Positions 47,182 to 58,216 of a DNA stretch of 64,000 nt are shown piece after piece. Under the pieces are notes generated by a model. The model made no database searches. It was not told the origin of the DNA and saw only the letters and a list, made by a program, of their open reading frames with translations. Made by a program: the position numbers and the translations under genes. Origin of the DNA: Carettochelys insculpta. Its lineage: Eukaryota > Chordata > Testudines > Carettochelyidae. The stretch is from positions 10,292,001 to 10,356,000 of the forward strand of contig NC_134161.1 in NCBI RefSeq assembly GCF_033958435.1. Direction: 5' to 3'. Every line of letters starts with the position of its first letter. Position 1 is the stretch's first letter.

Positions 47182-48834
47182 CAACTTGCCATTGGCAGGC
47201 CTGCCAGCAATCCTTTTGGCCCTGGATGTAGGCTTCACCTTCCTGTTGCAGGAATTCCCTAGTAACAGTTGGTCTCTGTTCTCGAAGTCCCCAAAGAGCC
47301 CTTCATCCATCCAGGTCCCTTGGGACAAAACATGGGGCAATACAGCTGCATTTCCTTCCAGGATCCTCCTCCCTTCTGCATTTAACCCACCCCTTGAAGA
47401 CTGATTCTGCTCCTCTGCCAGGCCCAGCACATGCCTATTCCTCCATTGCTTAAAGTCAGTGATTACGGAGAGTGTCAGTGCCCTTCCTCAAGCCAAGAGG
47501 AAAGGAGCTTGTTGGTCTCTGTAAATTTATTTTGAAATGTTAAACTCAGCTCTTTGTCACAGAGGATTTATCCTCAATGTATTTTATAGCTGCCTTTGGA
47601 AAGATCCCGCGCTCCCTTTTGAGCCGCCGTCTTTGGCTGGTGGGAGCCGAGCACTCTGGAGAAGTTTCATCTCTAACTGGCTGCAAAGATCAAAGTTTCT
47701 TCCAGCACTCAGAGGGACAGTGGATGTTTATGTGCCATCATTAGGAGCCATCTGTGTCTTTGCCACCAGCAGTTTGGCATCCACCACAGAAGGATTCCAG
47801 AGCTCCCTTCCCAAGGAACGGTTTGTGACCATGCAAAGCATCTGATCTGCTCCTGAGAGCTGCTGATGGCTCCAACCTCCCTCACATGGTGATCATACTG
47901 TGTACCAGGAGCTGCTCAACACCTACCAGCATCGGTCCCTGTCCCATAGGACTGCAGTATAGTATAGATAGGCACAAGTCAGAATCTTGTTCTTTCTGTG
48001 GAAATGTGCTGGGTCACCCATCCAGGGACCAGTCACAGTTTCAGGATCTGTGATCTCCTGTGTGCAGGGTCAGAACCCTAAGGCCTCCCAGGGAAGTGAA
48101 AAGGAGGTAGGGCTGGGGCCCATGCTCTTCTGCCCAGGCCTGTCGTACTTCTGACAGCTGGTGGAAGGAGGAAGCTCTCTGCACTTCTAAAGGGGCAGCC
48201 CAGCAGCCATATTCTGTCAGGGCTGCAGGAGCTGCTTAGCACAGCTGAGGCAGAGTACCGCTTGCACGTGTCTATTAGGTACAACCCATTCTTTAGAGTT
48301 AAATGGCCTCCTTGTTATTAGTCTGTAGCAATGAGGCTTGGGACTGAATGGGCATAACAACAAATAGGATAACACCAGTGGGCCCCATATCATTTTGTAC
48401 CTGTATCTGCCAATGGGCAGTGCCCAGGCGCTCAGAGGAAGGTACAAGAATCCCCATAACGCACACTTATGGGGTAGCCTGTCTTTTCACAGGGGGATTC
48501 CTTTGTAATCATGTTTGACATGTGTTCTGATGCAGGAGGGTAACTCCTCTAATGCATTTATGTTCCCGAAAGTTACTGCATATGTTCTTATTATTCATGT
48601 CAGTCCTGTTTTGTAATTCTCTTCTCCTCAATGATAGATTGTGGCACTCAATTCCAAAATTATGCATTTAAAATAAATGATTTACTTATATTCATTTTAA
48701 ATGGGCTGCCTTTCCAATTTTATCCAATGTCACCTTGTTCTGGTATTGCAATATAGATACAGACACGCACAAGGGACTTAAATTGTGCACCATATATCTA
48801 AAGTGCTGTGCAAAAGAGAGTGAAGTCCCCATCT
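47182..48834. other. Non-coding sequence
   Basis: Nothing recognised. AT-rich from about 48597 to 48740. The plus frame 47537-47845 has no identified product. Confidence 0.4.
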
Positions 48835-49034
48835 GCATTCTCTGGAAGCTGTATACTTGTGCACGTGCTCATGAGAGGGTCCAGTGCCACCCAGCTGATT
48901 AGTAGAGGGCCCACAGCTAGGTTTTGTTTGTTGTGGTGGTGCACATTTGCACATACCTCAATGTACGTTAAAAATATTCTACATACAGATGGAAAAATTC
49001 CACACATGGATGGAAAAGATTAGAGGGAACACTG
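48835..49034. mobile_element. hAT-type MITE, GAGGGAACACTG end (copy 2)
   Basis: The right terminus TTAGAGGGAACACTG is the complement of a CAGTGTTCCCTCTAA hAT-style end. The body (CAGCTGATTAGTAGAGGGCC, TGGTGGTGCACATTTGCACA, CCTCAATGTACG) is collinear with 15737-15965. The left end is lost or too diverged to place exactly. Confidence 0.65.
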
Positions 49035-49878
49035 CTCCCCTCTATCCAGTGAGACCCCGTCTGGGTCACAGTGATAGAAAAGCCCAACACTGACACTGCC
49101 TGTGCTGTATGCGTTCTGTAGAGATCAATACCATTTGGTCTGTGGAGCTCTCAGTCCAGCTTGTTTCACCAGCAGTAAGCTCACATGAAGAAAAAGCATT
49201 GCCCAATTCAGTATCTAGCAATCTCCCTCATTGTCCTCAGGTTCCTATTCCAAGTCATGTTTGACAACAATCTCCTCTGCACTTTAAACATCCCCAGACA
49301 AACATGGCAAACTGGTGATGACAAGCTGAGTTGTCCCCCTCCTTCCTCCCTATGCTGTGTCTATCTTTCAAGCCTGGTGTGGGAGGAGATGAAGAGTTTG
49401 AAATTCACTTTGTTCTCTGCCTGCCATCCCAGATTTTTCACTGTTAAGTGCAATGGAGAGTGATAATGAATAGCCTTTGCTTAGCCAGGAAAACTGCCAT
49501 GTGAACTGTGAACACAGACGGTAGGCTGATGGATGCATGCCATAATCTTAGTCCAGGTGCTGGAGGGAACCAGAGAGGGACTGCTTTGGGAGAGACACGT
49601 TTGGAAAAGCCTAACTGGCTCTGTAGTGACCTAATGAGAGATCTTCCATTTCGCTCAGCCTCCGACATGGTGACCACCTCAAAGAATGCAATTACGTATA
49701 CTAGTTTGCAGCTAAATGGTATCTGAAACAGCAGCAAAGAATGGAAGGGTATAGGCCTTAGGGCACTCAGTCCAAGAGAGTAACTCCTTGTACCATTGCC
49801 ATAGCGAGTAAATCATGCAATCCACAGAAACTGCTTCTATGCAGGGTCTTATCCTGCGCTCATCACTGTGGCAACTGA
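49035..49878. other. Unique non-coding sequence
   Basis: Nothing recognised. Confidence 0.4.
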
Positions 49879-50316
49879 GGGTAGGTCTGCACTACAGAAA
49901 AGGACCCATAGCACTGAGTCTCAGAGCGTGGGTCAACTGACTGTGGCTCTTAACTTAAAATTTCTTACAGGTATTGTCCTATTGCAACCTGGGTCCCTGC
50001 CAGCTCTTTAAATAGCTCGGTGCTGGCTTTTGCCACTGCTCAGCCAGCTCTTGCCAGACTGGTGCACCAGGGCGCACCTGGTTACCTTCGCTTTTGCTCA
50101 CACTATAGCACTAAAAATAACAGTATAGATATTTGATCTTGGGTTGGAGGCAAGGCTCTGAAACCTGATGAGGGATTGGGTCTGAGTCCAAACACCAGCT
50201 TATACCTGCACATCTACACTGCTATTTTAGCCTTATAACATGAGTCCTGACCCAGACTCTGAAAGATACTTCCATGGCCTTTTTTTTTTTTTTTATTTGG
50301 CAGTGTAAACATACCC
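49879..50316. mobile_element. MITE, GGGTAGGTCTGCACT...AGTGTAAACATACCC ends
   Basis: The left GGGTAGGTCTGCACTACAG and the right TTGGCAGTGTAAACATACCC are complementary at most positions. Inside, CATCTACACTGCTATTTTAG is a further terminus-like block, and a run of 16 T precedes the right end (50280-50294). No coding capacity. Related in style to the element at 42702-42883. Confidence 0.6.
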
Positions 50317-51380
50317 GGTAGCACATTAACTGACATGACTATTTGTTATAAGTGTTGTGCGCTCCCAGCTTCTCCCGGGGGGAGCTGTGAAAGGAAGGAA
50401 CAAAGGCGGGTGTTTCAGTATGGTTTTGGTTTTAAATTTTTTTTGCGTGGGGAGGGTGACCTATATATGCCACTTTGTGCCTATGTTAGAGATGGCAGGT
50501 AAAGAACTTGAAGCAGAGGTGGTGAGACTAGGGATACTCCTTAAATCCGAGGAGTTCGTTCTACAGTATTGGACTGGACCCTGAAAAAGCTCTGTTTCCT
50601 GCACAGCTGAATGTTATCTAAGACAGTAAGTTCAGTAATCACATTCCTGGCCTCTGAGCACTTTAGGATTCTAGTTTTACAAGCTGGTGCGTGAAAATTG
50701 GCAGTGATGCATTTTCCCTGGTGTGATGCTCCAATCTGAGAGTCACACGGTATTCACAGGCTGGAAGTGTGAATCTTTCAATGACTGCTCTGCAGCGTCT
50801 ATTGTGCTTCTGCACTGGGAGTACACATCTTAGCCCTAATGCCCTGACATCTCTTCTATTGCATTTAGAAGCTCGTATTTATTTGTGTGTGAAAGGAAGT
50901 GAAATTATAACCTGTATAAAAGAGCCATAAAGTCTGGCTCTAGCTCTGGAATATAATACCCTAGCAACTGGTAAAACTGTCATGCTTTACACATGTTAGG
51001 GAGCAGGTGATAAAACAGACCTTTAGGTGGGCCTAAACAACTCGTGGAAATTAATGTTACATCGTGAGATGTAGCCACTAAAAATCAGACTGAAACTGAG
51101 TATGTTAATCCAAAGAACAGATGGTACAGGCCTAATAGATATAAATCAAGAGGACTGATGTCTTGTCAGTTGAGCGTGTGTTTCTCATGGAGAGATTCTG
51201 CTTCGTAGAGAGTGGATTTTCCTAAGTCTGGTTCCTCTCGGCAGTTTCTCTATGATATTTGATGCCAGAAAGCCCTTAAATGCCACAGAAAACACACACA
51301 TTTGCATCTACTTTTGACATGTCTGATATTGTCCCATTGTGGTGAAAATTCCAGATTAGTCCCATTTTGGTGACATTTCT
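50317..51380. other. Unique non-coding sequence
   Basis: Nothing recognised. At 51333-51373 the phrase GTCCCATTNTGGTGA occurs twice, a small local duplication. Confidence 0.35.
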
Positions 51381-51751
51381 TCAATCCAAGATGAGGACTG
51401 GCCGCATGCAGGTGTCCTGGTGCTGGAGTGCGGGGGTGAGCCAGTGACAGATCTCCTCGAAGGTCTGCCTCAACATGCGGAAGTTCCACAGCCACCTTTC
51501 CTTGCCCCACTTCCCCAATATCAGGCGCTCCCACCAGCTGGTGCTGCTGGGGTGGGTCTAGAGGCATCGGGGCACCCGGGGGGTGCCCAGTGGTACCCCA
51601 GGTGGGGGAGCCCCACAGCCCCAGTGGGACCGCCCAGCCACCCGATGAGATTGGGTGCAGCTGCAGCGATGGTGCACAGCACTGCCAGCAGGGTGTCCAT
51701 AATGAGGGCATTCTCCTGCAGGAGCTGTCGCTGGGCCTCCATCATGGGCAT
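51381..51751 (-). pseudogene. Harbinger (HARBI1-like) transposase, N-terminal remnant
   Basis: Harbinger transposases are DDE-type nucleases that cut and insert their transposon, in the nucleus together with a Myb-like partner. On the minus strand the frame opens at 51751 with MPMMEAQRQLLQENALIMDT. After a glycine/proline-rich stretch it changes frame near 51540 and continues as WWERLILGKWGKERWLWNFR and then MLRQTFEEICHWLTPALQHQ, followed by DTCMRPV, and stops at a TGA (51383-51381). The NFRM..TFEEIC.WL.PAL..QDT.MR signature is the conserved N-terminal part of the family. The catalytic DDE domain, which would follow, is absent. Copy broken by one frameshift and a 3' truncation. A GC-rich 5' leader lies at 51752-52082. 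Confidence 0.7.
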
Positions 51752-52082
51752 AGGTGGGCTCTGCTGGGCTGGGAAAAGCTAGGCAGCACTCAGCTCATGC
51801 GGAATGGAGGGTGGAGGGAGGGGCCCTTTAAAGGGGGCAGCTGGCTGCGGCCCTGGAAGGGCTTGTTGGCCATGGAACCCCATCCACGGTGTTTCCTGCC
51901 TCCCTTCTTTCGAAAGAGGGCTTGGAGCCGTGTGGATGCTCTCTCTTGAAAGACCTGCGGTGGCATTTTGAAAGAGTGGATCAAAATGCCGATATGATAA
52001 TGGCGGCGGGTGCTCCCTTTCGACAGCCGCTATTTTGACCGCCAAACTTCGATTCAAAAGGATGCTCACATGTAGGCCCAGG
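51752..52082 (-). mobile_element. 5' end of the Harbinger element (terminus and leader)
   Basis: Upstream of the transposase remnant, on the minus strand, come the terminus CCTGGGCCTACATGTGAGC, a TTCGAAAGAAGGGAGG block near 51904, then CCCTTTAAAGGGCCCCTCCC at about 51825, and the start codon. The TTTAAAGG word may be a TATA-like promoter. The same block is present at 17272-17290 and at 63962-63980, linking the autonomous-type element and the short ones. The right terminus is degraded, so the boundary is approximate. Confidence 0.6.
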
Positions 52083-55000
52083 TTTTGTGTCCATTAGACA
52101 GTCCACAGCACAGTCTGAAGGAATATGGGTGTTAACCTTGTTGCCTTAGCTAAATTCTGGTCTCCCAAGTTAAAATACCCCTGCAGTTTCAGATGCATAT
52201 GGCATGTCTCTCATGATGTCTCTTGAACTGTAGTATAGTCCAGGTGTGTACTGTTAAAAGTCAGCTCCTTCCACCCAGAGCTGGCTGTATTTTCAGTTAC
52301 AGATAACGTTTTCCTGGAATACAGCTTGTAATTTTTTTTTTCAGTTTGCTGAGTCTTTGGGAATCTTTGGAGGAAAGTAAATGTGACTAAGTCAGCAAGG
52401 AGGTGATGTGAAGATGGGCATAAATACATATGTCTGTTTGTGTACAGATGTATACAGTACACGGCACATACTATTTCCGGTATGAAATGAAAATGTACCT
52501 CTAAGTTCACACACCCCTGATATAGTGTGTGCCATGCACTGCATATGACTGTACACAAAGAATATTATTTTTATATGTATTTGGTGCATTTCTGGCCAAT
52601 AGCAATATGATTTGTTCTCCATAGAGATTTCTGCCTTAATCAACCTTCCTTTTCTTCTGCTGGCCTGTTGGTTTAAACTCTGTCTCTCTGTGTACCAAAA
52701 AGAATGGATAAATAGGGAGCTCGGTAATGGAGGGAGGCACGTGAGAGATTATTAATATTGAAAATATCAGCATGGATCAGCCCTTTCATCACAAGCCATG
52801 TTACAAAAAGAGCTTTCCACCGCACAAGGATACTCACACACCCCAATGGACTAGTTGACATTCAATGCATGCCTCAGCATCTGGTTCCGTTTTCCACTTT
52901 GTGTCTGTCCTGAGAGAGATTGTAAAAGAAGCAGACAGGTAGATAAATAGAGAGAAAAACTGGGGATATCATCAGAGACAAATGTGGATTTATGTAGATC
53001 CAGTTCGACAGGGGACTGGGGAGGGATAAGTCATGTTTTCAGCTTGTGCTCTTGGAAAGAGTTCTTATGCTGGCAGCTGACAGAGTGGAAAGCTCCTTTA
53101 TCTAAACTGCTATCGGGTAAGAGCCGAGAGTGGGTCACCAGTCTGTTCTTCTCATTACCTGGTCATTGTACACAGGTACTCATCTGGCAGGGACTGTGCC
53201 TTCCTGTGTGTTTGCACCATTGGAGCACTTATGATGATTGGGGCATCTGGTCGCTGCAGTAAAAGAAATAGTCCATCCCCTGTCCCCTCATGAGTGTCTA
53301 CTCTGAACCTCCCCTGAAATAATCTCTTAATGGAAGAATATTAATTCTAGGAATTAAAGGTGGAAAAAAGACCTGCAGCCAGTCCTTTCCCCACCCACCC
53401 TCCCCATAAGTGTCCCATTACAAGAGTGTTCTCTACCTTGTGTATTCTCCAGAGGATTCCCCAGCCCAGCCATAAATACTGGAAGCTGGAATACATTCAA
53501 TCCAATGCATTTTTGGGATACTAGCAAATTGGAGCTGGTGGCAATGGATGCAGTGGAGGGGACTGGGAATACCATTGCACAGTCATATCCCTAGGAGGAT
53601 TTCTCTTGTTGCTTATTTGAGTGGGGATTGTAAGCACTTTTTTTGAGGCAGAAATTTTCTTTGTTACATGAATAAAGCACCAAGTATAGCTGGATCCCTG
53701 ACTGGGTCCTCTATGTGTCACTGCAACACAAATAATGATTAATTATTATTTCGTTAATCGAAATCTGCCTGCCCAGTTCCATCATGTTTTGGCAAGTGGT
53801 TTAAGGGATATCTGGGTAATGGTGTAACCTTTGTCCACATTCAGTACATCCAACCCTGTTGGCATCCCTTTTGATTCGCTAACACACAGAGCTGGGCTAT
53901 GTGGCATGTGTAAAGCTGCTTGAGGTTCCTCGGGGCTGTGAGGCACCTCAATACCATCTGCCCTTAATATGAGGGAGCCATGTCTGTGCCTGCCAGGGGT
54001 TAGCTTTCTGAATGCATCACTCACAGGCAAGACAAACCACAACCCTCTGAGCCTACACAGGTTCTGCTGTCACTCTGCATGTCAACAATAGACAAACTCC
54101 AGCCTCCAGGAATCCCCTTGGAGTATGCAGCCCCTGTTTCACTGGATACTCACAGAGTTCAATGATCCACTACTCTCAAATGGACTAGGAACAGGAGTAA
54201 AGCACCTGCATCAGTTTACCAGCTATGCCTCAGGACCCGTGCTCTGCTCAATTCACGGCCCTGAGATAGGTTTAGAATGAAAACATGTATTAGTTTATTT
54301 AACAAAGAATTGTGATTTTCGAAGAAGCAAATAGAAGGAATGGAAACAAATGGTTCTCGGGCCTAAACAACTATCTAGGCATTTTCTCTAAAAATGAAGC
54401 TCAGCTCTCTCAAAGTCTCTCTCCCATCGTGGCTGTCTCCTTCCATTCATAAGACAGGCACACTGACAGCCTAGATGAAGGATACTGGGGTGTGCCCCAG
54501 TATAGCCACATATAGTTCCAACAACCCACTGTCTATTTTTGTAAATTGGGTAACCTCAGATGCTTTTTTTTTTTTCTTTCCTAGCATGCAATCTCTGCTG
54601 GAGATTTTTCAATCTTTCGATTTGCATATTGCTTTGACAATAAATAGGTGTTCATTTGTAAAGTATACAACACTCAATTCACATACACCCAGGGAGGCAG
54701 GGAAGAGTCTCCTGCCAGCAAAAGACTTTTGGTGACCATCCCCAACTCACTAACCTTAAGAGTATAATTTTCAGAATATATACATATGTAATCTGGTGGA
54801 AGGGTTACACATAATTCCTTACATGTTATCTGTGCATACATTGCATGATGATCATGATAGTCAGGGTGACACAGGCTTTTGGCAGAAACCTTACATGAGA
54901 GCTTTGGTGAGCTACTATGTAGACACCAAACTCAGCAGATCCCTAGCAATCTATGCACCTCGGTGCCCTCTGCCAGTTAGCACCAAAAGGTCTTTGTGTC

Positions 55001-55495
55001 ACAGCATGACTATGAATTCCCTCTGTGGAGAGGTAACAGCCTATTGCATAATGTTCCATTTAGGTCCCTCTTTTAGTACTATTTTGAAGATTTAGAAAAC
55101 CAACCACCAACATCACAAGGCATCCCTGAAGTTGGAACCCACAAGGAAATAGGAAAAAAGAGTGCCTAAGAAACACCTGGCATAGAGACCTGAAGGCAGA
55201 CTCTAACAAGACAGGATACACCTGATCCAAACTAGAAATGATCACCCAGGACAGGGGATGCCGGTGAATGGGTCATCAATGGCCTATGTTCCAAGATGTA
55301 GGAGTGGAAGAGACTTACTACTACTGTTTAGTTTTAGGCTTTGTACAAGCCCCCTGCACAGAGCTGATTAGAGATGAGTTTTATTTATCTCAAAGGTTAA
55401 ATGTTTGCAACATTGGGCTTTAAACCAGACATCTGAAGTTTCCCTTTAAATTTTTATGCTAAAGGTGAAACATAACCTTCTGCAAATGCACTTAT
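52083..55495. other. Long unique non-coding stretch
   Basis: No gene or repeat was recognised over 3.4 kb. A run of T lies at about 54565-54576. Frames 52211-52558 minus and 54796-55095 plus have no recognisable domain. Confidence 0.4.
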
Positions 55496-55680
55496 CATAG
55501 ACTCATAGAATCATAGGGCTGGAAGGAACCTCAGTAGGTCATCTAGTCCAGGCCCCTGCTTCTCGCTGGATCAATCCCCACTAAGTCATCCCAGCCAGGA
55601 CCTTGTCAAGCCAGGACTTAAAAACCTCGAGGGATGGAGAATCCACCACCTCTCTAGGCAACACATTCCAATCAGACCAA
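55496..55680 (-). mobile_element. CR1 LINE 3' end, short
   Basis: CATAGACTCATAGAATCATA then GGGCTGGAAGGAACCTCAGT, GGTCATCTAGTCCAGGCCCC and CACCTCTCTAGGCAACACAT form the reverse complement of a typical CR1 tail. The tandem TCATAGA words are the usual CR1 terminal repeat. About 185 bp, well preserved. Confidence 0.9.
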
Positions 55681-56900
55681 AATTAAACAGGAACTGGAAA
55701 TCAGAACTGAATATAATTCCTGATGCCCAGTGAGAAAATATTCAAAGGAGGGGAAAAAACCCTTAGATTTCTTTAAAGAATGAAAAGAAAAGGAAAAAAG
55801 ACTGATTTGCCTATATCTGGACAGAGTGTGCCTTCAGACCTCTCTTATCACACACACAGGAACAGGGTTCTCTACCTCTAGCTTCTGTACCTCTCTCTCT
55901 TTCTGTTTTTGATAGATTTAGCTCCTGTAGCTCTCTCCCACAAAGATGAGCAGGTTCCTATTCCTTTGATTCTAGTATGATATCTGCCTCCCCCACAAAC
56001 ACACAGAGTCACGTAAAAGCAATTTTCCATAGCTTTATCTCCTGCATCACACAGAAGCAAGTTTAATTCTGTAATCACAGTAAAGGAGCATTTTTATAGC
56101 TGTTCAGTATTGAAAAAATAAAAGGATTCTAGTGCTCTTCTCCTGTGGTACACAACAGTTTAGCCTCCCAAACACTGAAAGGTTTTAGTCTAACACAAGT
56201 TATTGAGCTCATTATAGGTAAATATTTTATGACCTGTGACATCCAGCAGGTTAGAATGGTCCCTTCTGGCCTTAAGCTGTACGAAACCATGAAACTATTC
56301 TAAGCAACTGTGACTGCCCACAGCCATTTAGTATCAGTGCAGAATACAGCTGGCTGATTTATTTTTCTTTTTGTCAAAACTTTGTTAGTGCAAAATGGGT
56401 TTTCAGTGGAAATGTAATACCGCATGGCAAAATTTTGCTTCCTTTGAAAATTTATATTTTAGGGTTAAAAATAAACAACAAATGTTGTGTAGAATTGTAT
56501 GGAATTCAGTTTCCTAAAAGTAAAAACTGTTATTGAAAGCCAAAAGTGCTTAATGAAATTGATAAATGTTGATAAATGTTCACTTTTTGAAAAGCTATTT
56601 TGGTCAGCTGTACATTTTTAAAGAAAACTTTTCATAGAATATTTTAAGGTTTTTTTCCCCCAAAAGTCACCACCAAAACAAATTAGCATTTTTGGACCAG
56701 CTGTACTGCTGAGTATTTAGGCATTACTATCTATTTATATCTATTTACTAGATTTTAATAAGACTCTAGAATAATGTTTATATTATAACCTTCCATTGAA
56801 TGCAGGACCTTTTGCATAACAGCACTGACCTATAGAAGCAGTAGTAGGTTGTTACCCACCAGTGAACCAGCCATTTGTGGGAAATATGACACACATTTTC
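55681..56900. other. Non-coding; L3/CR1 tail at 56229-56295
   Basis: The words CCTGTGACATCCAGCAGGTT and TGGTCCCTTCTGGCCTTAAG at 56229-56295 are a plus-strand L3/CR1 3' tail. The TTGATAAATG/TGTTGATAAATGTT words at about 56560-56580 are a short tandem repeat. No gene was found. Confidence 0.5.
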
Positions 56901-56915
56901 CAGAGACAAGATAAT

Positions 56916-57351
56916 GGCCGTGTCTACACGAGCCCCAAACTTCGAAATGGCCACGCAAATGGCCATTTCGAAGTTTGCTAATGAAGCGCTGAAATGCATA
57001 TTCAGCGCTTCATTAGCATGCGGGCGGCCGCGGCGCTTCAAAATTGACGCGCCTCGCCGCCGTGCGTCTTGTCCCCACGGGGCTCCTTTTCAACAGGACC
57101 CCGCCTACTTCGAAGTCCCCTTATTCCCATGAGCTGATGGGAACAAGGGCTCTTCGAAGTAGGCGGGGTCCTTTCGAAAAGGAGCCCCGTGGGGACGAGA
57201 CGCACGGCGGCGAGGCGCTTCAATTTCGAAGCGCTGCGGCCGCCCGCATGCTAATGAAGCGCTGAATATGCATTTCAGCACTTCATTAGTAAACTTTGAA
57301 ATGGCCATTTGCGTGGCCATTTCAAAGTTTGGGGCTCGTGTAGACGTAGCC
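56916..57351. mobile_element. Young Harbinger hairpin MITE, 436 bp, CpG-rich
   Basis: The termini GGCCGTGTCTACACGAGCCC and GGGCTCGTGTAGACGTAGCC are bounded by AAT at 56913-56915 and 57352-57354. The two arms, each about 210 bp, pair at all but roughly a dozen positions by eye, and the loop is near 57132. Each arm contains smaller palindromes: AACTTCGAAATGGCC...GGCCATTTCGAAGTT and AATGAAGCGCTGAAATGCAT...CAGCGCTTCATT. Many CpGs survive (GCGGGCGGCCGCGGCGCTTC), so the copy is probably recent or protected. It shares the AAATGGCCANGCAAATGGCC block with the element at 28872. Overlapping frames on both strands arise from the symmetry and are not genes. Confidence 0.9.
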
Positions 57352-57502
57352 AATATCTTTTATCTGTTGGAGAAAGAGATGTGCTTTCAAGAGTACATAG
57401 AGCTCCTCCTCGGGTCACAGCATTGTGAAAGTTGAAAAGTTTATCTTTTTCACCAACATAAGTTGGTCCAAAAAAAGATATTATCTCTTCTACCATGTCT
57501 TG

Positions 57503-58181
57503 GAAAGGGACCTAGGGGTTATGGTGGATGAAAGGCTGGATATGAGTAAACAGTGTGCCCTTGTAGCCAAGAAAGGTAACGGCATACTGGGGTGCATTAG
57601 GAGGAGCATTTCGAGCAGATCTAGAGAAGTAGTTATTCCTCTTTATTCGGCACTGGTGAGACCACATCTGGAATATTGTGTCCAGTTTTGGGCCCCCCAG
57701 TATAAAAAGGATGTGGATTTGCTAGAGCAGGTTCAGTGAAGGGCAACAAAAATGATTAAGGGTCTGGAGCACAAGACCTGTGAGGACAGGCTGAGGGATT
57801 TGGGCTTGTTTAGTTTCCAGAAGAGAAGACTTAGAGGTGATTCAATAGCAGCATTCAACTTCCTGAAGGGGAGCTCTAAAAAGGAGGGTGAGAAACTGTT
57901 CTCAATGGTGTCAGATGGCAGAACAAGGAGTAATGGTCAGAAGTTGAAGAGGGAAGGGTGTAGGTTAGCTATTAGGAAAAACTTCTTCACCAGGTGGGTG
58001 GTGAAGCATTGGAATGCGTTGCCTAGACAGGTGGTGGATTCTCCATCCCTTGCGGTTTTTAAATCCCAGCTGGACAAGGTCCTGGCTGGGATGACTTAGT
58101 AGGGGTTGATCCTGCTTGAAGCAGGGGGCTGGACTAGATGACCTCCTGAGGTCCCTTCCAGCCCTATTATTCTGTGATTCT
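57503..58181 (+). mobile_element. CR1 LINE, 3' end with near-intact ORF2 tail
   Basis: GTCTTG at 57497-57502 and 58182-58187 is a probable target duplication. The plus-strand frame reads through the late ORF2 reverse-transcriptase region, with [16 protein letters not shown], then [20 protein letters not shown], and from 57752 MIKGLEHKTCEDRLRDLGLF and FSFQKRRLRGD. It ends at 58099. A single in-frame TGA (57737-57739), where the family has an arginine codon, breaks it. The 3' tail GGACTAGATGACCTCCTGAG...CCCTTCCAGCCCTATTATTC ends in ATTCTGTG repeats. The catalytic YADD region lies upstream and is missing, so it is a 5'-truncated copy of about 679 bp. Confidence 0.9.
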
Positions 58182-58216
58182 GTCTTGCTAATACCCTGGA
58201 ACCAACCTAGCTACAA

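Larger units (their letters stand above)
56901..58216. mobile_element. Old fold-back element carrying two later insertions
   Basis: When the insertions at 56916-57351 and 57503-58181 are ignored, the flanking pieces form one inverted structure. GAGACAAGATAATATCTTTT (spanning the MITE site), CTGTTGGAGAAAGAGATGTG and CTTTCAAGAGTACATAGAGC make the left arm. TTTTTCACCAACATAAGTTG, GTCCAAAAAAAGATATTATC and CTAATACCCTGGAACCAACC (after the CR1) make the right arm. The motif GTTGGTCCAATAAAAGATAT is a known amniote repeat pattern. Confidence 0.65.

Noticed and set aside
51250..51711. 153-codon minus-strand frame as the transposase
   Set aside because: The recognised Harbinger motif is in other phases; this frame crosses it out of phase.
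56778..57353. Several overlapping frames on both strands giving similar peptides
   Set aside because: They are the two arms of one hairpin read in opposite directions. The peptide similarity comes from the inverted repeat.
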